This document shows positions 26,369 through 35,474 of a stretch of DNA of 64,000 nucleotides, in pieces (position 1 is the first letter of the stretch; every line of letters starts with the position of its first letter). The notes under the pieces were generated by a model. The model saw only the letters and a list, made by a program, of their open reading frames with translations, was not told the origin of the DNA and did no database searches. Location of the stretch: contig JARHVB010000024.1 in assembly GCA_029222685.1 (NCBI GenBank), positions 78,046-142,045 on the forward strand. The letters run 5' to 3'. The translations under genes were made by a program, and so were the position numbers. Origin of the DNA: Terripilifer ovatus (GTDB lineage: Bacteria; Pseudomonadota; Alphaproteobacteria; Rhizobiales; Beijerinckiaceae).

Positions 26369-27763
26369 TTACGCGGCAACGCCGCAGCCGCATCCCTTCT
26401 TGCCCTCGTCCTTCGCCACGGCGTCGGCAACGCAACAGGCGTCGGCCCTGTCCGGTGCGGGCCCGCCGCAGCATGCGGCCGCCGCGCTGCCCTCCACGGA
26501 GAAGGACGTGTTGCAAACGCCCGTCTCGGGAAGCACGAGTTGGACATTGTCGGCGGCCGCCATGTCGCCGGCGAGCGCGGCGGCGACGGAGCGCACCTGC
26601 TCGTAGCCCGTCAGCAGCAGGAAGGTCGGCGCGCGGCCGTAGCTCTTGATGCCGACGGTGTAGAAGCCTCGCTCGACATGGGCGAGTTCGCGATGCCCGT
26701 GCGGCGGGACCGATCCGCAGGAATGCTCATTCGGGTCGATCAGCGGGCCGAGCGCCTTGGTGCTTTCGAGCAATGGATCGAGATCGAGCCGCAGTTCGCG
26801 CGTCAGCGAGAGGTCTGGACGCTGGCCTGTCGCAGCAATGATCCGATTGACCGGGCCGATGCTGCGCGGACCCGCCGCCGTCTCGCCGTCGATCATGATC
26901 CGGCCGTCTGCCTCGCGGATGCGGATGATCGTGAAACCCGCAAAGAGCGACACGCGGCCGTTCTCCACCAATGCCCGTGTCTGCGCCCCAAGCTCGCCGC
27001 GCGCCGGCAACTGGTCAGCATCGCCGCCGCCATAGATGCGCGCGAGGTTGGTGCTGCGTGTCGACCAGATTGCCGTCGTAGCCGGGTCAGCGTCCGACAA
27101 CCGCGCGAGATCGAGCAGCGCGTTGGCCGCAGAATGACCGGCCCCGACCACCAATGTCGTCTGCCCGGCATAGAGGCGCCGGTCCCGGCCGAGCACGTCG
27201 GGGATGCCATAGGCAATGCGATCCGCAAACGTGGCCTCGCCGTCGGCGGGCACGCCGCTTGCGCCGAGCGGGTTCGGAGTTGCCCATGTGCCGGAGGCGT
27301 CGATCACCGCGCGGGCAAGATCGCGCCGCATGCCGGCTGCCGTCTCTACCGCCAGCACGAAAGGCCGCTCTTCGCGGCTGTGGCTGACGACCTTATCAAT
27401 GCCGAGCCGCGAGATTGCGACAACGCGCGCGCCGGTCTCGATGATGTCGGCAAGCGCGGGTGTTGCCGCAAGCGGTTCGAGATAGTCGCGCACGATCTCG
27501 CCGCCGGTCGGAAACGCATCGGCGGAGGGCTGCTTCCACCCCTGGCGTTCCAGGAGAGCGACAGATGCCGCATCCACACAATAGCGCCACGGCGTGAACA
27601 CGCGGACATGTTCCCAGTCGCGAATATTGGCGCCGACGGTGGCGCCGGCTTCGTAGAGCCTCACCGGCACGCCTCGCTCGACCAGATGGGCCGCGGCGGC
27701 AAGACCGACGGGACCGCCGCCGATGACGGCCACGGGAAGCGTCGCTTGGGAGGGATGCTGCAT
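26369..27763 (-). CDS. FAD/NAD(P)-binding flavoprotein of ars operons
   Basis: Putative flavin monooxygenase-like oxidoreductase. The FAD-binding GxGxxG is in VAVIGGGPVGLAAAAHL (residues 11-27) and a second nucleotide-binding motif in TLVVGAGHSAANALLDLA. At 464 aa it carries a Cys-rich tail (CCGGPAP..ACC..GCGCG) that could bind arsenic or another soft metal. It follows arsR by 48 bp and precedes the MFS gene by 8 bp, so all three form one unit. Similar proteins occur in many ars operons (sometimes called ArsO), but their reaction is not established. Confidence 0.85.
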   Translation of the reverse strand: MQHPSQATLPVAVIGGGPVGLAAAAHLVERGVPVRLYEAGATVGANIRDWEHVRVFTPWRYCVDAASVALLERQGWKQPSADAFPTGGEIVRDYLEPLAATPALADIIETGARVVAISRLGIDKVVSHSREERPFVLAVETAAGMRRDLARAVIDASGTWATPNPLGASGVPADGEATFADRIAYGIPDVLGRDRRLYAGQTTLVVGAGHSAANALLDLARLSDADPATTAIWSTRSTNLARIYGGGDADQLPARGELGAQTRALVENGRVSLFAGFTIIRIREADGRIMIDGETAAGPRSIGPVNRIIAATGQRPDLSLTRELRLDLDPLLESTKALGPLIDPNEHSCGSVPPHGHRELAHVERGFYTVGIKSYGRAPTFLLLTGYEQVRSVAAALAGDMAAADNVQLVLPETGVCNTSFSVEGSAAAACCGGPAPDRADACCVADAVAKDEGKKGCGCGVAA

Positions 27764-27811
27764 ATTCTATCCTTCCGGGATTACCGAAATAATGCACAAA
27801 ACGAGAGGCCG

Positions 27812-28132
27812 TCAGACGACCGCTTCCTCCTCGCTCGCAACGCAGCCGGCATCGGCGCAGCATTCGTCGGCGAGGAAGCCGATGAGGCCGTTCATCGCCG
27901 GGTAGCTGGCGCGGCAGATCAACGTGGTGGCCTGACGTTCCTGCGTCACAAGTCCCGTCGCGACCAGCCGCTGCAAGTGATGGGAGAGCGTCGATGCCGG
28001 AATGCCGAGCTTCGTTTGCAGGCGACCGACCGGCAGCCCGTTATTCCCGGCCCGGACGAGGGCTCGATAGACTCGAAGACGGGTCGGGTTGCCGATCGCT
28101 TCGAGCTGTTTTGCTGCTCTTTCGAGATTCAT
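27812..28132 (-). CDS. arsR: ArsR-family metalloregulator of the flavoprotein-MFS unit
   Basis: Small winged-helix repressor released by arsenite or antimonite. The core IGNPTRLRVYRALVRAG and LGIPASTLSHHLQRLVATGLV are typical ArsR. Candidate As(III) ligands form a C-terminal cluster (ECCADAGC), unlike the helix-3 CxC of E. coli ArsR. It has 106 aa. The gene heads the leftward unit and its start lies inside a 10-bp inverted repeat that probably is its operator. Confidence 0.9.
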   Translation of the reverse strand: MNLERAAKQLEAIGNPTRLRVYRALVRAGNNGLPVGRLQTKLGIPASTLSHHLQRLVATGLVTQERQATTLICRASYPAMNGLIGFLADECCADAGCVASEEEAVV

Positions 28133-28181
28133 GGAAATAAGCTAACCCGCCTATCCTTGCGAGGTCAACAGTTATTTCCAT
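28131..28181 (-). promoter_or_regulatory. Promoter/operator of the arsR-flavoprotein-MFS unit
   Basis: ATGGAAATAA (28131-28140) and its exact reverse complement TTATTTCCAT (28172-28181) flank the promoter. On the minus strand TTGACC (complement of 28163-28168) and TTAGCT, 17 bp apart, form a plausible promoter. The inverted repeat is the likely ArsR operator, overlapping the arsR start codon. Confidence 0.65.
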
Positions 28182-28191
28182 GATAGTCGAA

Positions 28192-29256
28192 TTAGTGCCC
28201 TGGACCAGTCTCTTCCGCGATCCGCTCGCCAGCGCGTCCGCCCTCATACCAGCCCTTGGAGCGGTTCACGATCCAGACGACGGAGAGCATCACCGGCACC
28301 TCGATCAGCACCCCGACGACGGTGGCGAGCGCGGCGCCCGATTGAAAGCCGAACAGGCTGATGGCGGCGGCGACCGCCAACTCGAAGAAGTTGGAGGCTC
28401 CGATCAAGGCAGATGGGCCGGCAACGCAATGTTGCTCACCCGAGATGCGGTTGAGCAGGTAAGCGAGCCCGGAGTTGAAATAGACCTGGATCAGGATCGG
28501 CACCGCCAGCAGCGCGATGATGAGCGGCTGCGCCAGAATCTGTTCGCCCTGAAAGCCGAACAGAAGAACGAGGGTGGCGAGAAGTGCGACCAGTGACAGC
28601 GGCTGGAGCCGGTCCAGAAACCGCTTCAAGGCCGGCTCGCCGCCTGTCGCAAGCAATCGGCGCCGCAGCAGTTGCGCGGCGATCACCGGCACGACGATGT
28701 AGAGCGCGACGGAGAGAACCAGCGTATCCCACGGCACGATGATGGACGAGAGGCCGAGCAGCAAGCCGACGATCGGCGCGAAGGCGAACACCATGATCGT
28801 GTCATTGAGCGCGACCTGGCTCAACGTGAAATGCGGCTCCCCCTTGGTGAGATTCGACCAGACGAACACCATCGCGGTGCAGGGTGCGGCTGCGAGGATG
28901 ATGAGACCGGCGATATAGCTGTCGATCTGGTCGGCCGGCAGGTAGGGCCGGAACAGATAGCCGATGAACAGCCAACCGAGCGCCGCCATCGAGAACGGCT
29001 TCACGGCCCAGTTGACGAACAGCGTCACGCTGATGCCGCGCCAGTGTTCCCTGACCTGACCGAGTGCGGCGAAGTCGATCTTCACCAGCATCGGCACGAT
29101 CATCAGCCAGATCAGCGCCGCAACCGGCAGGTTGACCTTGGCAATCTCGGCAGCGCCGATGGCGTGGAACACGCCCGGCATAAAGTGGCCGAGCGCAATG
29201 CCGGCCACGATGCACAGCGCGACCCACAGGGTGAGGTAACGTTCAAAGGTGGACAT
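28192..29256 (-). CDS. acr3: ACR3-family arsenite efflux permease
   Basis: Ten-span membrane protein that exports arsenite using the proton gradient. LTLWVALCIVAGIALG starts the first span, AAPCTAMVFVWSNLTKGEP carries the essential Cys of the ACR3 family, and ALNDTIMVFAF and GASNFFELAVA are conserved. At 354 aa it is full length. It is the last gene of arsR-arsC-arsC-acr3, 9 bp after the second arsC. Arsenate reduced by either ArsC would leave through this pump. Confidence 0.94.
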   Translation of the reverse strand: MSTFERYLTLWVALCIVAGIALGHFMPGVFHAIGAAEIAKVNLPVAALIWLMIVPMLVKIDFAALGQVREHWRGISVTLFVNWAVKPFSMAALGWLFIGYLFRPYLPADQIDSYIAGLIILAAAPCTAMVFVWSNLTKGEPHFTLSQVALNDTIMVFAFAPIVGLLLGLSSIIVPWDTLVLSVALYIVVPVIAAQLLRRRLLATGGEPALKRFLDRLQPLSLVALLATLVLLFGFQGEQILAQPLIIALLAVPILIQVYFNSGLAYLLNRISGEQHCVAGPSALIGASNFFELAVAAAISLFGFQSGAALATVVGVLIEVPVMLSVVWIVNRSKGWYEGGRAGERIAEETGPGH

Positions 29257-29265
29257 GCTCGTTCC

Positions 29266-29691
29266 TCACGCCGTCGCCACGCGACGGCCGTGTTCGTCCA
29301 CCACGCGCTCGCCGTCTTCCTTGATGAACTCACCTTGCTGCGGCGGTATGAGCGCGAGCACTTCTTCGGAAGGCCGGCAGAGCTTCACGCCCTGCGGGCT
29401 CACGACGATCGGGCGGTTGATGAGGATGGAATGCGCCATCATGGCGTCGAGAAGCTGATCGTCGGTCAGCTTTGCATTGCCAAGGTCCAACTCCGCATAG
29501 GGCGTGCCCTTCTCGCGCAACAGGGCGCGGACGGAGATGTCCATGCGCGCGATGAGCTGCTTGAGCAGCGCCCGTGTGGGCGGCGTCTTCAAATACTCGA
29601 TGACATGCGGCTCGATGCCGGCATTGCGGATCATCGCCAGCGTGTTGCGCGACGTGCCGCAATCGGGGTTGTGATAGATGATGACGTCCAT
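29266..29691 (-). CDS. arsC: Arsenate reductase, glutaredoxin-dependent (thioredoxin-fold) type
   Basis: Reduces arsenate to arsenite with glutathione and glutaredoxin. The catalytic Cys11 lies in YHNPDCGTSRNT, and INRPIVVSPQG carries the conserved arsenate-binding part. The ATG at 29691 (MDVIIYHN) is chosen; the frame is open further upstream but only as overlap with the previous gene. It has 141 aa. It lies 8 bp behind the second arsenate reductase and 9 bp before acr3. Confidence 0.93.
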   Translation of the reverse strand: MDVIIYHNPDCGTSRNTLAMIRNAGIEPHVIEYLKTPPTRALLKQLIARMDISVRALLREKGTPYAELDLGNAKLTDDQLLDAMMAHSILINRPIVVSPQGVKLCRPSEEVLALIPPQQGEFIKEDGERVVDEHGRRVATA

Positions 29692-29699
29692 GACCGCCC

Positions 29700-30227
29700 T
29701 CATGCCGCGCTCGGACGTGGCTTGGTCGCGCCCTGCAACTGGCCGATCTCGACGAGCTTGGAGCCGAGCGTCATGCGGTCGAGGCTGGCGATCGGCAGCG
29801 CCGCAAAGACGGAAATCCGGTTTTTGAGATAGCGGAAGGCGGCTACGAAAGCGGCCTCCTTCTGGATGTCCGGTCCCTCGACCGCGGCGGGGTCCTCGAT
29901 TCCCCAATGCGCCGTCATGGGCTGGCCCGGCCAGACCGGACAGGATTCGCCGGCGGCGTTGTCGCAGACGGTGAACACGAAATCCATCACCGGCGCATCG
30001 GGCCTGGCGAACTCTTCCCAGCTCTTCGACCGGAAACCCTCGGCCGGATAGTCGAAGCTGCGCAGCACCTTCAGCGCGAAGGCATTGACGACGCCCTTTG
30101 GCTGGCTGCCGGCGGAGAATGCGCGGAAGCGCCCGCTGCCGTCCTTGGTAAGCACGCTCTCGGCCAGGATCGAACGGGCGGAATTGCCGGTACAGAGGAA
30201 GAGCACATTATAGATTCGGTTAGTCAC
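29700..30227 (-). CDS. arsC: Arsenate reductase, low-molecular-weight tyrosine-phosphatase type
   Basis: Second, unrelated arsenate reductase in the same operon. The P-loop CX5R is C12-TGNSA-R18, with DFVFTVCDNAAGESCPVWPG giving further redox Cys residues. The GTG at 30227 is taken because AAGGAG lies about 8 bp upstream and it overlaps the arsR stop by 8 bp; a longer ATG start at 30248 is possible. It has 175 aa. The pairing of both ArsC types gives two reductant routes for arsenate. Confidence 0.9.
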   Translation of the reverse strand: MTNRIYNVLFLCTGNSARSILAESVLTKDGSGRFRAFSAGSQPKGVVNAFALKVLRSFDYPAEGFRSKSWEEFARPDAPVMDFVFTVCDNAAGESCPVWPGQPMTAHWGIEDPAAVEGPDIQKEAAFVAAFRYLKNRISVFAALPIASLDRMTLGSKLVEIGQLQGATKPRPSAA

Positions 30228-30591
30228 AGACGGTCTCCTTGGCAGCACTCTTATTTGGCGGACAGCAGGGAGCGAGGTCTGCGATCAGCGGAGCACAGAT
30301 CTCCGGACGGCCGCCGCAGCAATCCTTGACCAGAAACCCGGTAAGCGTACGCACGGCATCGAGCTTCGCGCGGTAGATGATCGAGCGGCTTTGGCGTTCG
30401 GCCTCGATCAATCCGGCGCGGGTGAGGATCGCCAGATGCGTGGACATGGTGTTGTGCGGCGCGGCCATATGCCGGGCGATCTCCCCGGCAGGCAGTCCGT
30501 CAGGTTCGTGCTCCATGAGGAGCCGGAAGACGTTGAGGCGGGTCGGCTGGGCGAGCGCCGCAAAGGCGAGGATGGCTTGCTCTGATTCCAT
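30220..30591 (-). CDS. arsR: ArsR-family repressor heading the arsC-arsC-acr3 operon
   Basis: Winged-helix metalloregulator: FAALAQPTRLNVFRLLMEHEPDGLPAGEIARHM then THLAILTRAGLIEAERQSR. As(III)-ligand candidates are C-terminal: KDCCGGRPEICAP and APCCPP. It has 123 aa. The ATG at 30591 lies 2 bp from an operator-like dyad TGTCGA-N6-TCGACA, and arsC follows with overlap. It differs clearly from the other ArsR in this window, so the two units probably respond separately. Confidence 0.92.
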   Translation of the reverse strand: MESEQAILAFAALAQPTRLNVFRLLMEHEPDGLPAGEIARHMAAPHNTMSTHLAILTRAGLIEAERQSRSIIYRAKLDAVRTLTGFLVKDCCGGRPEICAPLIADLAPCCPPNKSAAKETVCD

Positions 30592-30592
30592 G

Positions 30593-30610
30593 TGTCGAGA
30601 CTAATCGACA
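30593..30610 (-). promoter_or_regulatory. Operator dyad of the arsR-arsC-arsC-acr3 operon
   Basis: TGTCGA (30593-30598), 6 bp, TCGACA (30605-30610), directly beside the arsR start codon. On the minus strand a TAATAT -10-like hexamer overlaps its outer edge. It is the likely ArsR-binding site. Confidence 0.65.
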
Positions 30611-30719
30611 TATTAGCGGGAGTCCAGCCCGATGGGAAGGTCTTCCGTATGTTCGCCGTCGGGTCGAGGTGCGCCGAGCCAGATCATTCAATCGGCCCGG
30701 CCGCAGCACCAAGCAGGCG

Positions 30720-30960
30720 TCAGAGGTCATTCACGAAGGCGAGCAATTTGTCATCCGCCTTGAGGCGGCCTGCCCACTGACCGTCCATGGGATCCACGCG
30801 CGCCAACGGCTTCCCTGAGCGCGAGATGGGCATGTAGGTATCGTTGCATTGACCGGGTCGATTCGTGACCAAGCCGCAGCGAGATCACGGGCGTATCGAC
30901 GCCAGCGTGCAGTAGCTCCATCGCAGCGGTATGCCTCAGGACAGAGGTGAAACCCGCTTC
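30720..30960 (-). pseudogene. Tyrosine recombinase C-terminal remnant
   Basis: Only the catalytic end is left: LRHTAAMELLHAGVDTPVIS, LGHES and the Tyr of MQRYLHAHLALREA are the terminal motifs of tyrosine recombinases carried by transposons. Near 30797-30805 the frame shifts; the other frame then reads VDPMDGQWAGRLKADD, KLLAFVNDL and stops at 30720, exactly the expected ending. The N-terminal two thirds are missing. It marks an old recombination joint at the left edge of the metE-nrdB region. Confidence 0.75.
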
Positions 30961-30984
30961 GTGCGTAACGAGCCACACCGTTCT

Positions 30985-31225
30985 CTCGCATCGCTGAGCA
31001 GTTCGACGAGAGCCTGCGTGACGACAATCACGGGAAGCATCGGAACGGCAAGGCCGAGCGGTAGAACGAAGAGCGAATTGCGTATCGCCGCGATGAACGC
31101 GATGGCTTTCGTTCCTGCGCCAGACAGCCTGAACAACTGGCCGACGAGGAGCTCGCTATCGGAGCCACTGCGGCGAACGCGATGTGGGGCTCGTGTGAGA
31201 ACGCGACAACAAAAGCAATAGACAA
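30985..31225 (-). pseudogene. Remnant of an arsenic-resistance/bile acid symporter-type permease
   Basis: The frame ending near 30985 reads GAGTKAIAFIAAIRNSLFVL and PMLPVIVVTQALVELL, resembling the last spans of the bile acid:sodium symporter-type arsenic resistance permeases (family motif RNS..VLPLAL...VVVTQTLVEL). A second frame just upstream (about 31150-31225) reads FVVAFSHEPHIAFAAVAPIA, which looks like the preceding span, so there is a frameshift near 31170. Both ends are missing, and the left end runs into the recombinase remnant. The family call is by eye. Confidence 0.55.
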
Positions 31226-31253
31226 TCTTGCGGAGAGCTGGATCTGAACGCAT

Positions 31254-31379
31254 TCAGCCGATCAGGCCCAGCATCTCCGATACATCTATTACTTTGCGGG
31301 AGTGGCAAGCGGTGCTCAACAGCGTCGACGGGCTGAATGAGATCCGATGCGCGCGGCATGCAAACTGGCATGATCCTGA
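31254..31379. other. Gap between permease remnant and metE
   Basis: No gene, strong promoter or clear terminator is seen here. The stretch probably holds more decayed DNA of the recombination joint. Confidence 0.4.
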
Positions 31380-33713
31380 CTAGTGCGAGAGTCGAATCTG
31401 CCGCGCCGCATCGACCATGTTCACCAACGCCGGGCGCACCTCTTCCCATTTGCGGGTTTTGAGGCCGCAATCGGGATTGATCCAGAGCTGGCTATCAGCA
31501 AGTCGCTGCCGCGCGAGCTTCATGAGGTTCGTCATCTCCTCGACTTCCGGCACCCGTGGCGAGTGGATATCATACACGCCGGGCCCGATTTCGTTCGGAT
31601 ATTTGTAGTTCCGGAACGCATCGAGCAATTCCATCTTGGAGCGCGACGTCTCGATCGAGATGACATCGGCGTCCATTGCCGCGATTGCATCGATGATATC
31701 GTTGAATTCAGAGTAGCACATATGCGTGTGAATCTGCGTGGCGTCCGCGACGCCCGTCGAGCACAAGCGGAAGCTCTCGACCGCCCATTCAAGATAGCTT
31801 TTCCATTCCGAACGGCGCAGCGGCAGGCCCTCGCGCAAGGCCGCTTCGTCGATCTGGATCATGGCCGCGCCCGCGCTTTCGAGATCCGCGACCTCATCGC
31901 GGATCGCAAGCGCGATCTGTCGGCAGGCAAGACTGCGCGGCACGTCATCGCGCACGAAGGACCAGTTGAGGATGGTCACCGGACCGGTGAGCATGCCCTT
32001 CATCGGCTTCTTCGTCTCGGACTGCGCGTATTTCCACCAAGCGACGGTCATGGGCTTCGGTCGTGAGACGTCGCCGAACAGGATCGGCGGGCGGACGCAG
32101 CGCGACCCGTAGCTCTGCACCCACGCATGCTTGGTGAAAGCGAAGCCGGAAAGCTGCTCGCCAAAATACTGCACCATGTCGTTGCGCTCGAACTCGCCAT
32201 GCACCAGCACGTCGAGGCCGATCTCTTCCTGCCAGCGGATGACGCACGTGGTTTCCTCGCGCAGGAACTTTTCGTATTCCGCATCGCTCATCGCGCCCTT
32301 GGCATGCGCCGCGCGCGCCTTGCGGACTTCGGCGGTCTGCGGGAACGAACCTATCGTCGTCGTCGGAAAAGCCGGAAGCTCGAAGCGCTCGCGCTGCACC
32401 TTGGCCCGATCGGTAAAGCCGCTTTTGCGCTTCGCCATGGCGGGCGTGATCGCGGCCATTCGCGCTGCGACCTTGGGATCATGCACCTTCGCCGAAGCCT
32501 TGCGCGCTGCCGCGGCCTTGGCCGAAGCATCGAGCGCTGCGCTAACCGACGCACGGCCCTTGGCCAGCGCTGCACCGAGTGTCGCCAGCTCAGCCATTTT
32601 CTGGACCGAGAACGCGAGCCAGCTCTTTACTTCTTCATCGAGATCGGTTTCGAGCGAAACGTCGATCGGCACATGGAGAAGCGAGCAGGATGGCGCGATC
32701 TGCACATGATCCGTGCCGCGCTTGGCCACCACGGGCTCCAACCGGTCGAGCAGCGCCGGAAGGTTGGCGCGCCAGATATTGCGGCCGTCGATGACGCCGA
32801 GCGAGAGGACAAGACCTTCCGGCGCCTTCGCAGCGATGGCCTCAAGCTGCTCCGGGGCCCGGATGAGATCGAGGTGAAACCCTGCCACCGGAAGCGACAG
32901 CGCGGTGTCAAGATTGTCGCCGAGCCCTCCGAAATACGTCGTGAGCATGATCTTGAGATTCGGCAGCGCGTGCGCGATCTGGCCATAGGCTGCACGCAGG
33001 GCAGCGCGGGTGGCGTCGTCGAGATCGAGAACGAGGCATGGCTCATCGAGTTGCACCCATTCGGCGCCGTTCGCCGCAAGACGGCGCAGCATATCGATAT
33101 AGACCGGAAGCAAGCCCGGCAGCAGTGACAGGGCATCGAAACCCGCGTCCTTGCTTTTGCCCAGCTTCAGATAGGTGACGGGGCCGAGCAGCACGGGACG
33201 GGTCTGGTAGCCGAGGGCCTTGGCTTCACGGTATTCATCAACGGCCTTCAGCGAGGACAATTCGAAGCGCTGGTCCTTGCTGAATTCCGGCACCATGTAG
33301 TGGTAGTTCGTGTCGAACCACTTGGTCATCTCCTGCGCGGGCGCGCCGTGCGCGTGCCCCTCGCCGTGATGGCCATGCGCACAGGCTTCATCGTGCTGCT
33401 CGCCTTGCGAGCCGCGCGCCATCGCAAAATAGGTGTCCAGCGGCACCGGACCGCCTTTCCAACCGTAGATGCTCGGGATAGCGCCGACCATCACGCTGAT
33501 GTCGAGGACATGATCGTAAAATGAGAAGTCGTTGGACGGAATGACGTCGAGTCCGGCCTCCTTCTGCAATGCCCAATGGCGCTCGCGCAGTTCGCGACCT
33601 GCTGCCAGCAACTGCTCGGCCGACCATTCGCCTTTCCAATAATTTTCCGTGGCTTTCTTGAGCTCTCGCCGGGCTCCGATTCTGGGAAATCCGAGATTCG
33701 CGATCCGCACCAT
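31380..33713 (-). CDS. metE: Cobalamin-independent methionine synthase MetE
   Basis: Transfers the methyl group of 5-methyltetrahydropteroyltriglutamate to homocysteine without B12. The N-terminal [22 protein letters not shown] and the zinc ligands in [12 protein letters not shown] and [10 protein letters not shown] are present. At 777 aa it is full length. An inserted His-rich segment ([13 protein letters not shown], residues 111-123) is of the kind that might bind zinc. The divergent metR gene starts 139 bp away with two dyads between, so MetR/homocysteine control is likely. No cobalamin riboswitch precedes it. Confidence 0.97.
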   Translation of the reverse strand: MVRIANLGFPRIGARRELKKATENYWKGEWSAEQLLAAGRELRERHWALQKEAGLDVIPSNDFSFYDHVLDISVMVGAIPSIYGWKGGPVPLDTYFAMARGSQGEQHDEACAHGHHGEGHAHGAPAQEMTKWFDTNYHYMVPEFSKDQRFELSSLKAVDEYREAKALGYQTRPVLLGPVTYLKLGKSKDAGFDALSLLPGLLPVYIDMLRRLAANGAEWVQLDEPCLVLDLDDATRAALRAAYGQIAHALPNLKIMLTTYFGGLGDNLDTALSLPVAGFHLDLIRAPEQLEAIAAKAPEGLVLSLGVIDGRNIWRANLPALLDRLEPVVAKRGTDHVQIAPSCSLLHVPIDVSLETDLDEEVKSWLAFSVQKMAELATLGAALAKGRASVSAALDASAKAAAARKASAKVHDPKVAARMAAITPAMAKRKSGFTDRAKVQRERFELPAFPTTTIGSFPQTAEVRKARAAHAKGAMSDAEYEKFLREETTCVIRWQEEIGLDVLVHGEFERNDMVQYFGEQLSGFAFTKHAWVQSYGSRCVRPPILFGDVSRPKPMTVAWWKYAQSETKKPMKGMLTGPVTILNWSFVRDDVPRSLACRQIALAIRDEVADLESAGAAMIQIDEAALREGLPLRRSEWKSYLEWAVESFRLCSTGVADATQIHTHMCYSEFNDIIDAIAAMDADVISIETSRSKMELLDAFRNYKYPNEIGPGVYDIHSPRVPEVEEMTNLMKLARQRLADSQLWINPDCGLKTRKWEEVRPALVNMVDAARQIRLSH

Positions 33714-33801
33714 TGTCGTTCTCCGTGCTGCGCCGGCGCGGGCTGAAAAAGTTGGGAGCGCGGCGTGGGCAAATTGGGCAACGACCCATAGCGGTCTTTT
33801 C

Positions 33802-33849
33802 CTATGACAAAAAATGTCTTGTTTTCACAGATCAATGACATAACGTCAT
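33802..33849. promoter_or_regulatory. metE-metR intergenic dyads, candidate MetR sites
   Basis: Two short dyads lie in the divergent region: GACA-AAAAA-TGTC (about 33806-33818) and ATGAC-ATAAC-GTCAT (33835-33849), the second 4 bp before the metR ATG. LysR-type regulators bind such dyads with about 5-bp spacers. No clear -10/-35 pair could be fixed. Confidence 0.5.
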
Positions 33850-33852
33850 GGA

Positions 33853-34743
33853 ATGTTGGACCTTCAGCATTTGGCCATCGTCCGTGAGGTCGATCGGTGC
33901 GGCAGTCTCACGGCCGCTGCTGAAAAGCTGTGTCTCAGCCAATCGGCGGTGAGCCATGCCATCCGGCGCTTTGAAGAGCGCTTCGGCGTCGCGCTGTGGG
34001 AGAAGGAGGGGCGCGGAATCCGTTTGACCCAGGCCGGCGGCTATATCCTGGCGCTCGCGGGCCGCGTGTTGCCGCAGATAGATCATGCTGAGCGCGTCTT
34101 ACAGGAGTTCGCGCAAGGTCATCGCGGAGCGCTGCGCGTCGGGATGGAATGTCATCCGTGTCAGCAGTGGTTGACGCGCGTCGTCGATCCCTATTTGCGA
34201 CGCTGGACGCGCGTGGATCTTGATGTGACGACGGCGTTTCGCTTTGGCGGAATTGCAGCGTTACTGGGCCACGAAATCGATTTGTTGATCACGCCCGATC
34301 CCATTGAGCGACCCAATCTGAATTACGTGCCGGTTTTCGATTACGAGATCGTCCTCGCCGTCGCTGCAGATCATCCGCTGGCCGCGAAATCCGTGGCAAC
34401 ACCCTCTGATCTCAGCTCCGAGACGCTGATAACTTATCCGGTGGCGCCGGAGCGCCTCGACGTCTTCACCCGTTTCCTGGTTCCGGCAGGCTGTTTACCG
34501 CAACGGCATCGAACGGTCGAAACCTCGGACCTCATGCTCCAGATGGTTGCGACCGGACGCGGCGTGAGCGCGATCCCTGATTGGCTGCTGCATGAATTGC
34601 CAGCCGGCGAGAGGCTGCATGCGCTTCGGTTTGGAGAGAGCGGCATAGCCAAAAGCATCCACATCGGAATGCGCAGTGGCGATGAGACTGTCGACTACAT
34701 TCAAGGCTTTCTCGACATTGCCAAATCAACGGCGCGGGTCTGA
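33853..34743 (+). CDS. metR: LysR-family regulator MetR
   Basis: Activator of methionine genes that responds to homocysteine. The N-terminal LysR helix-turn-helix is clear (HLAIVREVDRCGSLTAAAEKL, LSQSAVSHAIRRFEE), followed by RVGMECHPCQQWL, a MetR-type signature at the start of the effector domain. It has 296 aa. It is divergent from metE, the classical arrangement. The ATG at 33853 has no clear Shine-Dalgarno; another ATG lies 5 bp upstream but out of frame. Confidence 0.93.
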   Translation: MLDLQHLAIVREVDRCGSLTAAAEKLCLSQSAVSHAIRRFEERFGVALWEKEGRGIRLTQAGGYILALAGRVLPQIDHAERVLQEFAQGHRGALRVGMECHPCQQWLTRVVDPYLRRWTRVDLDVTTAFRFGGIAALLGHEIDLLITPDPIERPNLNYVPVFDYEIVLAVAADHPLAAKSVATPSDLSSETLITYPVAPERLDVFTRFLVPAGCLPQRHRTVETSDLMLQMVATGRGVSAIPDWLLHELPAGERLHALRFGESGIAKSIHIGMRSGDETVDYIQGFLDIAKSTARV

Positions 34744-34783
34744 ACTGCAGACGATCAAGCAGTACGTCGCAGTAGTCTGGTTT

Positions 34784-35446
34784 TCAGGATTCGACTGTAT
34801 CGTTTGAGCGACCGTAGTACTGCGTGCCGATTTCAATCGGCGGGCGCCCCTGTTCGCGCCGGTGCTGGTTGGTGTCGCGCAGCGAATAGACGCAGCCGCA
34901 GTACTCCTGCTGATAGAATTCCTCGCGCTTGCTGATTTCGATCATGCGCTGCGCGCCGCCGCCCTTGCGCCAGTTGAAATCCCAATAGCTCAAATCCTCG
35001 TAGCGCCCCGCCGCGCGCTGGCCGCAATCGTTGATCTGCGCCATGTTTTTCCAGCGCGAGATGCCGAGCGAGGATGTCATCACCGGGAAACCGTTCTCAT
35101 GGGCGTAGAGCGCGGTTCGCTCGAAACGCATATCGAAGCACATCGTACAGCGCGCCCCGCGCTCGGGCTCCCACTCCATTCCCTTGGCGCGCGCGAACCA
35201 GTTGTCCTTATCATAATCGGCGTCAATGAAGGCGACACCGTGCTTTTCGGCGAAGCGCACGTTCTCATCCTTGCGGAGAAGATACTCTTTCTGCGGATGG
35301 ATGTTCGGGTTGTAGAAGAAGATCGTGTAATCGATCGCGGAAGCGAGCATCGCCTCCATCACTTCGCCGGAACACGGCGCGCAGCAGGAATGAAGGAGGA
35401 CGCGGCGGTGGCCGCCCGGCGGCTGGAGTTTCGATCGTTCGGTCAT
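34784..35446 (-). CDS. queH: Epoxyqueuosine reductase QueH (cobalamin-independent)
   Basis: Catalyses the last step of queuosine biosynthesis in tRNA, reducing epoxyqueuosine; it replaces the B12-dependent QueG. QueH (former DUF208) motifs are present: [11 protein letters not shown] (Cys21, 22, 25), [18 protein letters not shown] (Cys99, 102) and a C-terminal [11 protein letters not shown]. These Cys bind metal/iron-sulfur. The ATG at 35446 is chosen; the frame opens at a TTG 6 bp earlier. At 220 aa the length is normal. It lies only 28 bp behind the Rieske gene, so it is probably the last gene of the prp operon. Confidence 0.93.
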   Translation of the reverse strand: MTERSKLQPPGGHRRVLLHSCCAPCSGEVMEAMLASAIDYTIFFYNPNIHPQKEYLLRKDENVRFAEKHGVAFIDADYDKDNWFARAKGMEWEPERGARCTMCFDMRFERTALYAHENGFPVMTSSLGISRWKNMAQINDCGQRAAGRYEDLSYWDFNWRKGGGAQRMIEISKREEFYQQEYCGCVYSLRDTNQHRREQGRPPIEIGTQYYGRSNDTVES

Positions 35447-35474
35447 ATCCAAAGCGTCCTAAGCCGAGGCGGCA

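Noticed and set aside
28192..30591. Arsenic operon as part of the B12-bypass island
   Set aside because: None of its enzymes has a B12-dependent counterpart, and decayed recombinase and permease pieces separate it from metE.
33714..33852. Cobalamin or SAM riboswitch upstream of metE
   Set aside because: The 139-bp gap has no B12 box, no conserved aptamer core and is too short for a full cobalamin riboswitch; MetR-type dyads are present instead.
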